DNA of 64,000 bases from an uncultured Sphingomonas sp. GTDB taxonomy: Bacteria > Pseudomonadota > Alphaproteobacteria > Sphingomonadales > Sphingomonadaceae. Positions within the stretch are counted from its first letter, which is position 1, and each line of letters begins with the position of its first letter. Position numbers and translations under genes: made by a program. The notes under the pieces were generated by a model that worked only from the letters and a program-made list of their open reading frames with translations, searched no databases and was not told the DNA's origin. Below are positions 57,455 through 64,000 of the stretch, in pieces. The stretch covers positions 1-64,000 of the forward strand of contig CAJYOI010000023.1 of assembly GCA_913776045.1 (NCBI GenBank), in the 5' to 3' direction.

Positions 57455-58792
57455 ATGGCTACTGTTCTCCCCTCCCCGCCGCGCGTCGGCATGGTGTCGC
57501 TCGGCTGTCCCAAGAACCTGGTCGACAGCGAACGCATCCTGACCCAGCTGCGCGCCGACGGCTATCAGATGTCGCCCGACTATGCCGGCGCCGACGTCGT
57601 GCTGGTCAACACCTGCGGCTTTCTCGATTCCGCCAAGGAGGAGTCGCTGGAGGCGATCGGCGAGGCGATCAAGGAAAACGGCCGCGTCATCGTGACGGGC
57701 TGCATGGGCAAAGAAGCCGACGTCATCCGCCAGCGATTCCCGAACGTCCTCGCGATCACCGGCGCGCATGAATATGAGCAGGTGGTGGAGGCGGTGCATG
57801 AGGCCGCGCCGGCCGGCATCAGCCCCTATGTCGACCTGATCCCCGATGCCGGGCTCAAGCTGACCCCGCGTCACTACAGCTATCTGAAGATTTCGGAGGG
57901 CTGCAACCACCGCTGCGCCTTCTGCATCATTCCGCAGCTACGCGGCGACCTGGTCAGCCGGCGGCCCGACGCGATCCTGCGCGAGGCGGAAAAGCTGGTC
58001 GCGGCCGGCACGCGCGAACTGCTGGTCATCAGCCAGGATACCAGCGCCTACGGCATCGACATCCGCGGCGAGAACCGCATGTGGAAGGGGCGCGAGGTAC
58101 GCCCGCACATGACCGACCTGGCGCGCGAACTGGGCCGGATCGCGCCGTGGGTACGGCTTCATTACGTATACCCCTACCCGCATGTCGACCAGGTCATCCC
58201 CCTGATGGCCGAGGGGCTGGTGCTCCCGTACCTCGACATCCCGTTCCAGCACGCCGCGCCCAATGTGCTGCGCGCGATGAAGCGTCCGGCGAACGACGCC
58301 AAGGTGCTGGCGCGGATCAAGGGCTGGCGCGAGGTCTGCCCGGACATCGCGATCCGATCGACCTTCGTCGTCGGCTTCCCCGGCGAAACGGAGGACGATT
58401 TCCAATACCTCCTCGACTGGCTGGACGAAGCGCAACTCGACCGCGTCGGCGCCTTCCGCTTCGAACCCGTTGAAGGCGCGCCAGCGAACGACCTGCCGAA
58501 CCCGGTGCCCGAGGCGGTGAAGGAAGAACGCTACGCCCGCGTGATGGAAAAGACCGCGGCGATCTCGGCGGCAAAGCTCACGGCCAAGGTCGGGCGGACG
58601 CTGGACGTCATCGTCGATGCGGTCGACGAGGATGGCGGCGCGACCGCGCGGAGCCAGGCCGATGCGCCGGAGATCGACGGCGAGGTGTTCCTGCGCGATG
58701 CGGGCGCGCTGGCGGTGGGCGACATCGCGAAGGTGCTGATCGAGGATGCGGACGAACATGACCTGTACGGGGTGCCGGTCGGGGCAGCCTGA
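57455..58792 (+). CDS. rimO: Ribosomal protein S12 methylthiotransferase RimO
   Basis: A 445-residue radical-SAM methylthiotransferase that modifies an aspartate of ribosomal protein S12. The N-terminal MTTase domain starts [20 protein letters not shown], with cluster cysteines in [11 protein letters not shown] and VTGCMGKEA. The radical-SAM cluster motif is [17 protein letters not shown], and a C-terminal TRAM domain ends the protein. The start [13 protein letters not shown] at 57455 fits the family. A REPIN element follows. Confidence 0.96.
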   Translation: MATVLPSPPRVGMVSLGCPKNLVDSERILTQLRADGYQMSPDYAGADVVLVNTCGFLDSAKEESLEAIGEAIKENGRVIVTGCMGKEADVIRQRFPNVLAITGAHEYEQVVEAVHEAAPAGISPYVDLIPDAGLKLTPRHYSYLKISEGCNHRCAFCIIPQLRGDLVSRRPDAILREAEKLVAAGTRELLVISQDTSAYGIDIRGENRMWKGREVRPHMTDLARELGRIAPWVRLHYVYPYPHVDQVIPLMAEGLVLPYLDIPFQHAAPNVLRAMKRPANDAKVLARIKGWREVCPDIAIRSTFVVGFPGETEDDFQYLLDWLDEAQLDRVGAFRFEPVEGAPANDLPNPVPEAVKEERYARVMEKTAAISAAKLTAKVGRTLDVIVDAVDEDGGATARSQADAPEIDGEVFLRDAGALAVGDIAKVLIEDADEHDLYGVPVGAA

Positions 58793-58808
58793 CCCCGCCG
58801 CCCTCAAC

Positions 58809-58903
58809 CGTCATCCCCGCGAAGGCGGGGATCAATAGTCGCTGGATCAAGCGAGACTCATCACGGTCAGCCAGAATGGATTTCCGCCTTCGCGGGAATG
58901 ACG
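58809..58903. repeat. REPIN-type element (family C), copy 2
   Basis: A 95-bp unit starting CGTCATCCCCGCGAAGGCGG and ending CCGCCTTCGCGGGAATGACG. Outer ends and inner hairpins are inverted, and the spacer words AGTCGCTG and CAGCCAGAAT are shared with copy 1 at 46496. Its right end lies 2 nt before the ribosome-binding site of the next gene. Confidence 0.85.
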
Positions 58904-58917
58904 ATGGAGGGCTTTGG

Positions 58918-59862
58918 ATGGTGCTTCAACAAGCTCAGCGCGAACGGGGTCGGTTGTGGGGCTTGATCGCTCCCCTCCTCCTCAGCGCCTATGACCCAGG
59001 CCCGATCACTCGCACCCGCCTCGACCCGCTCACTATCCCGACCGACGACTTCGCCCGCCACCGCGATCCCAGCGAATGGCGCGGCCTGACCGTCGACAGA
59101 CTCGACTTCGCCGAGGAACGCGCCCGCTGGCGCCTCTACCGCATCGCAGATCCGAAGCGTCCGCACGGGCCCCTCTGGTTCGTGCCTCATGACGACGAGA
59201 ACGCCGGCTTCGAAGCGGCCTTTGCAGCCCTGCACAAATACGGCGGGACGATGATCGCGGTCGATGGCGGCGGCGGGCGGCGTAATCTCAACGTCGCCTT
59301 CGGCCGCTCGATCGACCCCAATCGCAACTTCCACGACGGCCTGCCGCGCTATCCCAGCCAGGTGCTGGCGGCGGTGAACATGGGCGCGTGGCCGATCATT
59401 GCGCTTCACACCAATTCTCTTGGGTACGAAGGCACCAAGTCGCGCTGCCCGTTGGAGGGCGACGCGAACGGCGAAGGCGTCATCTCGATCCGTTTCTGCA
59501 ATGCCGTCCTGACCCCTTCTGCATCGCAGGCCCGACGCTGGCCCTTCGAGCTCGACGACGTCGTCGCCTTCGCCACCTATCGCGCGACCCAGACGCCCGC
59601 CGCCGCCTTCTGCCGCGACGCGATGGTCGGCGACGACTGGAACGTGGTGCAGGAACGCGTCGTCAATTCGGACGGGTCCCTCAGCAACTATGCCGTGCTC
59701 CACGACCTCGACTATCTGAACTTCGAGACGCTGGAGACAGGCACCGAACCGAACGCGCTGGCCGAAGCGCGCAACCGGCTGACATGGATGATCGACCGCG
59801 CGATGACGCTCTGCGCCCGTCCCGACCAGCGCCCGCCGCGCGTGACGATCCGCTTCCGCTGA
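58918..59862 (+). CDS. M14-like zinc carboxypeptidase-fold protein
   Basis: A 314-residue protein with no label I can recall, but its motifs line up with M14 carboxypeptidases. HxxE is present as VPHDDENAG (H91, E94), DPNRNF at 133-138 recalls the NR substrate motif, IALHTNS has the third zinc His (H164), and DYLNFETLETG (E270) may hold the general base. ATG 58918 has GGAGGG 6 nt upstream. The first ten codons overlap a short dispersed repeat (58924-58947), suggesting the N-terminus was captured from repeat DNA. It may act on peptides or peptidoglycan fragments. Confidence 0.65.
   Translation: MVLQQAQRERGRLWGLIAPLLLSAYDPGPITRTRLDPLTIPTDDFARHRDPSEWRGLTVDRLDFAEERARWRLYRIADPKRPHGPLWFVPHDDENAGFEAAFAALHKYGGTMIAVDGGGGRRNLNVAFGRSIDPNRNFHDGLPRYPSQVLAAVNMGAWPIIALHTNSLGYEGTKSRCPLEGDANGEGVISIRFCNAVLTPSASQARRWPFELDDVVAFATYRATQTPAAAFCRDAMVGDDWNVVQERVVNSDGSLSNYAVLHDLDYLNFETLETGTEPNALAEARNRLTWMIDRAMTLCARPDQRPPRVTIRFR
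58924..58947 (+). repeat. Short dispersed repeat inside the carboxypeptidase-like gene
   Basis: A 24-mer starting CTTCAACAAGCTCAGCGCGA matches the repeat at 29039-29062 at 21 of 24 positions. Here it lies within the first codons of a gene rather than between genes. Confidence 0.55.
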
Positions 59863-59901
59863 ACGGTTGCGCGCGGGCGCGGAGAGTGCTTCACATCGGT
59901 C

Positions 59902-61299
59902 ATGCGAAGCCTGTTCCTCGCGGCCCTGCTGTGTGCCGCCCCCACCGCCGTCATCGCCCAGGATCTGACACCGGCCGAAAGCCAGCGGATCGACGCGATC
60001 GTCACGGAAGCGCTCGCCAAGTCGGGCGTCCCCTCCGCCTCGATCGCGGTCGTGCGCGGCGGGCGGATCGTGCTGGCTAAGGCCTATGGCAAGGCGTCGG
60101 AGACGATCCCGCAGGCAACTCCCGCCCTGCCCTATCAGGTCGCGTCCAATTCCAAGCAATTCACCGCCGCAGCAATCCTGCTGCTGGAGGATGAGGGTAA
60201 GCTCAGCCTAGACGATCACGTCTCGAAATATTTGCCCGATATCTCGGGCGGCGACCAGATCACCATCCGCCAGCTGCTCAGCCATACGTCGGGCCTGCAG
60301 GATTACTGGCCGCACGATTACAGCTTCTTCGCCATGTCGAAGCCCGTGACGCCGCAAGGCATCATCGATCGCTGGGCCAAGAAACCGCTCGACTTCGCGC
60401 CCGGCACGCAATGGCAATATTCGAACACCGGCTATGTCGTCGCCGGGCAGATCGTCGAGAAGGTGTCGGGCCAGGCGTTGTTCGATTTCCTCAAGACACG
60501 CATTTTCACGCCGCTGGGGATGACGAGCGTCATCGACCAAGACAAGGCGATCGGTCCGGCGTTCCCGCAAGGCTACAAGCGCTTCGCCCTCGGCCCCGTG
60601 CGCCCCGACACCCCCGCAGCGCCGGGCTGGCTCTATGCGGCGGGCGAGCTGTCGATGTCGGCGACCGACCTCGCAAAATGGAACATCGCGCGGATGAACC
60701 GCAGCCTGCTGCCCGCCGACGACTGGGCGGTACAGGAAACGCCGGTGAAGCTGACCGACGGCAAGGACACCGGTTACGGCCTGGGCGTGTCCGTCCGCAC
60801 CTTCGCCGGCAAGCCGATGATCGAACATTCGGGCGAGTCGGTCGGCTTCCTGTCAGAAAACATGGTCTTCCCGACGGAAAAGACGTCGGTGACCGTGCTG
60901 ACCAACAGCTGGTTCAGCGACGCCTTCGTCCAGATGGCGCAGGGCATCGCCCGCACGGTGCTCCCCGCCCCTGCCGCCGATCCGGCGGATGCAGCCTATC
61001 TGGCGAAGGCGCAGACCGTGTTCGACCAGCTGGCCAGCGGAACGCTCGACCGCGCGCTGCTGACCGACAACGCGAACTATTATTACGATGCGACCGCGCA
61101 GGCCGATTACAAGGCGAGCTTGGGGCCGCTCGGCAAGCCCGTGCGGATCATCCAGACCGGCACGTCCAGCCCCCGCGGCGGCTTCATCTCCCGCCGCTAC
61201 CGCGTCGAATATGGCGATCGCGCGCTGATGATCAGCACCTTCAGCGAGCCGGGCGCCAATGGCCGGTTCGAGCAATTCCTGGTGGCCCCGACGCAATGA
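59902..61299 (+). CDS. Serine hydrolase, beta-lactamase class C fold
   Basis: A 465-residue exported protein. A signal peptide (MRSLFLAALLCAAPTAVIAQ) precedes a beta-lactamase-fold domain with S82-N-S-K85 (VASNSKQFTAAAILLLEDEG), the YSN motif in WQYSNTGYVVAGQIVE and HSG in MIEHSGESVGF. This full set suggests an active DD-peptidase or esterase. The C-terminal 120 residues form an extra domain. It is cotranscribed with the M17 aminopeptidase gene, whose ATG overlaps its stop (ATGA). A second enzyme of this fold is at 23369, without close similarity. Confidence 0.9.
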   Translation: MRSLFLAALLCAAPTAVIAQDLTPAESQRIDAIVTEALAKSGVPSASIAVVRGGRIVLAKAYGKASETIPQATPALPYQVASNSKQFTAAAILLLEDEGKLSLDDHVSKYLPDISGGDQITIRQLLSHTSGLQDYWPHDYSFFAMSKPVTPQGIIDRWAKKPLDFAPGTQWQYSNTGYVVAGQIVEKVSGQALFDFLKTRIFTPLGMTSVIDQDKAIGPAFPQGYKRFALGPVRPDTPAAPGWLYAAGELSMSATDLAKWNIARMNRSLLPADDWAVQETPVKLTDGKDTGYGLGVSVRTFAGKPMIEHSGESVGFLSENMVFPTEKTSVTVLTNSWFSDAFVQMAQGIARTVLPAPAADPADAAYLAKAQTVFDQLASGTLDRALLTDNANYYYDATAQADYKASLGPLGKPVRIIQTGTSSPRGGFISRRYRVEYGDRALMISTFSEPGANGRFEQFLVAPTQ

Positions 61300-62678
61300 C
61301 CGATTTTTCCGCCTTCCTCAGCCCCGACCGCGGCCAGCCGGCGACGACGCTACACGTCGTCCACCCCGACCGCTGGACCGACTGGCTCGCCACCCAGCCC
61401 CCGCGTATCCGCACCGCGATCACGGCGGCGGGGCTGACCGGCAAGCCGGGTAATGCCACCGTCCTGCCGGGCGAGGCTGCGGAGGATTGGGCTGCGCTGC
61501 TGGTCTGCAACGAGGCCGAGACATCACCCTGGCGCATCGCCAGCCGCGGCGCCGCACTGCCGCCGGGGACGTACCGGCTGGCCGAGGGCGAGCCGGGCGC
61601 GGCGATGCTCGGCTGGGCGCTCGCGCAGCACAGGTTCGATCGCTATCGCAACGACGAGCCCGATCCCCCCCGTGTCCTGCTGACCGGCGAGCCCGGCCGG
61701 ATCGAACCGACCATCCGCATGGCCGCCGCGATCGCCCGCGTCCGCGACCTGGTGAACACCGGCGCGTCCGATCTGGGCCCGCAGGAGCTGGAGGACGAGG
61801 TTGCCGCACTCGGCGACGCACACGGCGCGACGCTGAGCGTCACCAAGGGCCGCGAGCTGGAAACCGGCTATCCGATGATTCACGCGGTCGGCCAGGCCGC
61901 CGCGCGCGGGCGCGAGCCGCGGCTGATCGAGCTCGAATGGGGCAACCCCGCCCACCCCCGCGTCGCGATCGTCGGCAAGGGCGTGGTGTTCGACTCCGGC
62001 GGGCTCGACATCAAGCCGTCGGCCGGCATGCGCCTGATGAAGAAGGACATGGGCGGGGCCGCACACGCGCTGGCGCTCGCCGGATTGGTCATGGCCGAGC
62101 GGCTGCCCGTCCGCCTCCACCTGCTGATCCCCGCAGTCGAGAATGCCATTTCCGGCAACGCCTTCCGACCCGGCGACGTGCTGAAGAGCCGCAAGGGCCT
62201 GACCGTCGAAAACACCAATACCGACGCCGAAGGCCGGCTGATCCTGGGCGACGCGCTGACCAAGGCGGGCGAAAGCGATCCCGTCCTGATCCTCGACTTC
62301 GCGACCCTGACCGGCGCGGCGCGGGTGGCGCTCGGCCCCGACCTGCCGCCGCTGTTCACCGATGACGAAGTGCTGGCAGCGGACATGCTGGCCGCGGGCG
62401 TGGCCGAGCACGATCCGATGTGGCGGATGCCGTTGTGGGATGCGTACGACGACATGCTGAAGTCGGACATCGCCGACATGGTCAACGCGCCCGACGGCGG
62501 TTTTGCCGGTGCAGTGACGGCAGCGCTGTTCCTCCGCCGGTTCGTGCCGAAGGATGTGGCATGGGCGCATCTCGATGTATTCGCGTGGCGCCCCGCGGCC
62601 AAGGCCGGACGGCCGAAGGGCGGTGAAGCCTATGCGCTGCGGGCGGCTTGGCGCGTTCTAAAGGATCGCTTCGCTTAG
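61296..62678 (+). CDS. Leucyl aminopeptidase family protein (M17)
   Basis: A 460-residue M17 aminopeptidase. The catalytic domain has GKGVVFDSGGLDIKPSAGM and MKKDMGGAA for the two-metal site, then the family signature NTNTDAEGRLILGDAL. The N-terminal domain (about 1-160) is shorter and less conserved, as in the PepB-like branch. It removes N-terminal residues from peptides in the cytoplasm. Its start overlaps the preceding hydrolase gene by 4 nt. An inverted repeat of family B follows. Confidence 0.93.
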   Translation: MTDFSAFLSPDRGQPATTLHVVHPDRWTDWLATQPPRIRTAITAAGLTGKPGNATVLPGEAAEDWAALLVCNEAETSPWRIASRGAALPPGTYRLAEGEPGAAMLGWALAQHRFDRYRNDEPDPPRVLLTGEPGRIEPTIRMAAAIARVRDLVNTGASDLGPQELEDEVAALGDAHGATLSVTKGRELETGYPMIHAVGQAAARGREPRLIELEWGNPAHPRVAIVGKGVVFDSGGLDIKPSAGMRLMKKDMGGAAHALALAGLVMAERLPVRLHLLIPAVENAISGNAFRPGDVLKSRKGLTVENTNTDAEGRLILGDALTKAGESDPVLILDFATLTGAARVALGPDLPPLFTDDEVLAADMLAAGVAEHDPMWRMPLWDAYDDMLKSDIADMVNAPDGGFAGAVTAALFLRRFVPKDVAWAHLDVFAWRPAAKAGRPKGGEAYALRAAWRVLKDRFA

Positions 62679-62701
62679 CGAGTGAGGTTCCGGGATATCC
62701 G

Positions 62702-62783
62702 GTCCCCCGGCGACGGCCGGGGCCCAGCTGAGTAATTTTTACGAGAAGCCTGCCGAACGGGACCCCGGCCTTCGCTGGGGCAC
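62702..62783. repeat. REP-like inverted repeat (family B), second copy
   Basis: GTCCCCCGGCGACGGCCGGG-type sequence at 62702-62729 is inverted in ACCCCGGCCTTCGCTGGGGC at about 62762-62781. It resembles the unit at 30339-30429 and again lies between converging genes. Confidence 0.75.
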
Positions 62784-62811
62784 GGGTGACATAGAGGCGA
62801 AAAACCTCAAT

Positions 62812-63051
62812 CTAGACGACCGCCAGGTCCCCCAGTTCGCGGATCGACACGCCGTACACCGCGCAGATGTGGTCGCGCAGTCGCCGCTTCGCCTCGGCCA
62901 TTTCCGCGAACGCCGCTTCCTCGACCGCTTCGGCCGCGAAGTTAACAGTGAAGCTGTCGGGCACCAGTGCTTCCCAGCTCTTCGCGTGGACGCGTGCCGC
63001 CGCGCGCACGGCGGCGACCAATTCGTGCCCCTCTCGCGTCACGTCATTCAC
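62812..63051 (-). CDS. Small hypothetical protein
   Basis: A 79-residue, mostly helical protein starting at GTG 63051 (VNDVTREGHELVAAVRAAAR), with FAEMAEAKRRLRDHICAVYG near the end. I recognise no family. It lies 13 nt after the stop of an exported small protein gene, so the two may be cotranscribed. The start is uncertain because other GTG codons lie close by. Confidence 0.5.
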   Translation of the reverse strand: MNDVTREGHELVAAVRAAARVHAKSWEALVPDSFTVNFAAEAVEEAAFAEMAEAKRRLRDHICAVYGVSIRELGDLAVV

Positions 63052-63064
63052 GACGCAGCGCGCC

Positions 63065-63475
63065 TCAATCGTTCGGCGTGACCGGTTGGCCGTTCGCGAT
63101 CGCACGCTTCTCGGCCGCCCAGGCTTCCGCCGCCTGCTGCGCGCAACCGCTCTGCCCGTTCATCCCGATCGGCGAACAGCTGCCCGGCAGGACACGGCGA
63201 TTATCCTGCATCACGCGTTCCATCCGCACCGACTGCGAAATGCTCTGCACATCGGTCTTAGGTTCGTCGCGCAATGCCTTGGGAATGCGATATTGTTCCT
63301 GGTCGGGCAGCGCGCACACCACGACTTCGTTCGCGGTCGAGTCGGGACATTTCTCGCCCGGCTGAATCGTGATGCTGCGGATCCGCTGCGGCGGCTGGCC
63401 GGAATCCTGCTGCCCAAAGGCAACGGTGGGCGTAGCGGCGATCGCCACGGCGAGGATCAAACGCATCGACATCAT
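63065..63475 (-). CDS. Small exported protein
   Basis: A 136-residue protein with a signal peptide ([20 protein letters not shown]). The mature part is polar with four cysteines ([41 protein letters not shown]). AGGAG lies 4 nt before ATG 63475. Similar periplasmic proteins with the VVVCALP segment occur in sphingomonads, but no function is known to me. It is divergent from the trpG/pabA gene. Confidence 0.75.
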   Translation of the reverse strand: MMSMRLILAVAIAATPTVAFGQQDSGQPPQRIRSITIQPGEKCPDSTANEVVVCALPDQEQYRIPKALRDEPKTDVQSISQSVRMERVMQDNRRVLPGSCSPIGMNGQSGCAQQAAEAWAAEKRAIANGQPVTPND

Positions 63476-63578
63476 CAAACTCCTGGAGCCACGGAAGCTA
63501 ATCGATAATTTTGTCTTTCAACGCGCTGAATGCGGCGAATGTTGCGCGCGCTCAAGGCTCCGCTATGGCGGACAGGCA

Positions 63579-64000
63579 ATGATCCTCGTCATCGACAATT
63601 ACGACAGCTTCACCTGGAACCTGGTCCATTATCTGATGGAGCTGGGCGCCGAGGTTCGCGTCGAGCGCAACGATGCCATGACGGCCGCGCAAGCGCTCGC
63701 GACCGGCGCACAGGCGATCCTGCTGTCGCCGGGCCCCTGCACGCCGAACGAAGCCGGGATCAGCCTGGACATGGTCGCCGCCTGCGCCGACACCGCGACC
63801 CCGCTGCTGGGTGTCTGTCTGGGCCATCAGGCGATCGGCCAGCATTTCGGCGGCCGCGTGGTGCGCGGCGGGTTGATGCACGGTAAGACCAGCGCACTGA
63901 CGCATGACGGCACCGGGATGTTCGCCGGCCTTCCCTCGCCCTTCACCGCGACGCGCTATCACAGCCTGATCGTCGAGGACGTGCCCGCCTGCCTCGCGGT
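63579..64000 (+). CDS. trpG: Glutamine amidotransferase component of anthranilate/aminodeoxychorismate synthase, 5' part
   Basis: The first 140 codons of a class I glutamine amidotransferase; the gene runs off the end of the window. The start is [20 protein letters not shown], the oxyanion segment is [13 protein letters not shown] and the nucleophile cysteine is in [12 protein letters not shown], all typical of TrpG/PabA. It supplies ammonia for anthranilate or aminodeoxychorismate. trp and pab roles cannot be told apart without the neighbouring genes; in related genomes it often precedes trpD and trpC. Confidence 0.93.
   Translation, partial: MILVIDNYDSFTWNLVHYLMELGAEVRVERNDAMTAAQALATGAQAILLSPGPCTPNEAGISLDMVAACADTATPLLGVCLGHQAIGQHFGGRVVRGGLMHGKTSALTHDGTGMFAGLPSPFTATRYHSLIVEDVPACLA

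Overview
This 64 kb window is GC-rich, densely packed chromosome with short intergenic gaps and many 4-nt start/stop overlaps. Protein content (ChpT, a DksA lacking its zinc cysteines, a DUF1465 protein, DUF465/YdcH proteins, a deoxyhypusine-synthase-like protein beside a type III decarboxylase, TonB-C/TPR proteins) points to an alphaproteobacterium of the Sphingomonadaceae, probably Sphingomonas or a close relative. No transposase, integrase, prophage, CRISPR array or tRNA was recognised. Mobile-type sequence is limited to small palindromic repeats (REP/REPIN type).

Layout. 1-5.4 kb: end of a YciB/IspZ septation protein, a superoxide dismutase, then the phage-shock locus: divergent pspF, a sigma-54 promoter, pspA-pspB-pspC and five extra small membrane proteins, four of which look like PspB derivatives, then sufE. 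5.5-9.7 kb: a [2Fe-2S] protein, a J-domain protein, a TPR/TonB-C protein, RNase P RNA and a cell-wall amidase. 9.7-16.1 kb: a compact chemotaxis operon (cheA-W-Y-B-R) preceded by chpT and a JAMM peptidase. 16.1-22.5 kb: rluD, rpoH, mtgA, ybaB and dnaX. 22.5-25.5 kb: a GNAT gene flanked by direct repeats, a serine hydrolase with a palindromic operator-like site, the 4.5S SRP RNA and a Trp/Arg/Gly/Asn repeat secreted protein. 25.6-28.9 kb: ferredoxin and two overlapping cysteine desulfurases, divergent from an alpha/beta-hydrolase-fold protein with a missing nucleophile.

29.4-34.8 kb: ferredoxin-NADP reductase, a threonine dehydratase-like enzyme, and a polyamine pair (type III ornithine/lysine decarboxylase and deoxyhypusine/homospermidine synthase-like protein) with a structured leader, then MAPEG. 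34.8-41.2 kb: DUF1285-Nudix-cca, a GGDEF/EAL protein and parC. 41.2-50.9 kb: GAF protein, hydrolase, M1 aminopeptidase, nitronate monooxygenase-like enzyme, DUF1465, two YdcH proteins, PilZ, dksA and a very low-complexity exported protein with a PEP-CTERM-like tail. 50.9-59 kb: serS-surE-nlpD, K+ channel, DMT protein, Sel1-repeat protein, rimO. 59-64 kb: a carboxypeptidase-like (M14 motif) protein, a serine hydrolase, an M17 leucyl aminopeptidase, two small proteins and the start of trpG/pabA.

The strongest candidate for an under-described system is the enlarged psp operon. Other points of note are the three-way-junction palindrome at 28952-29017, the leader ORF and competing hairpins before the decarboxylase gene, and a MAPEG ribosome-binding site inside a terminator stem.
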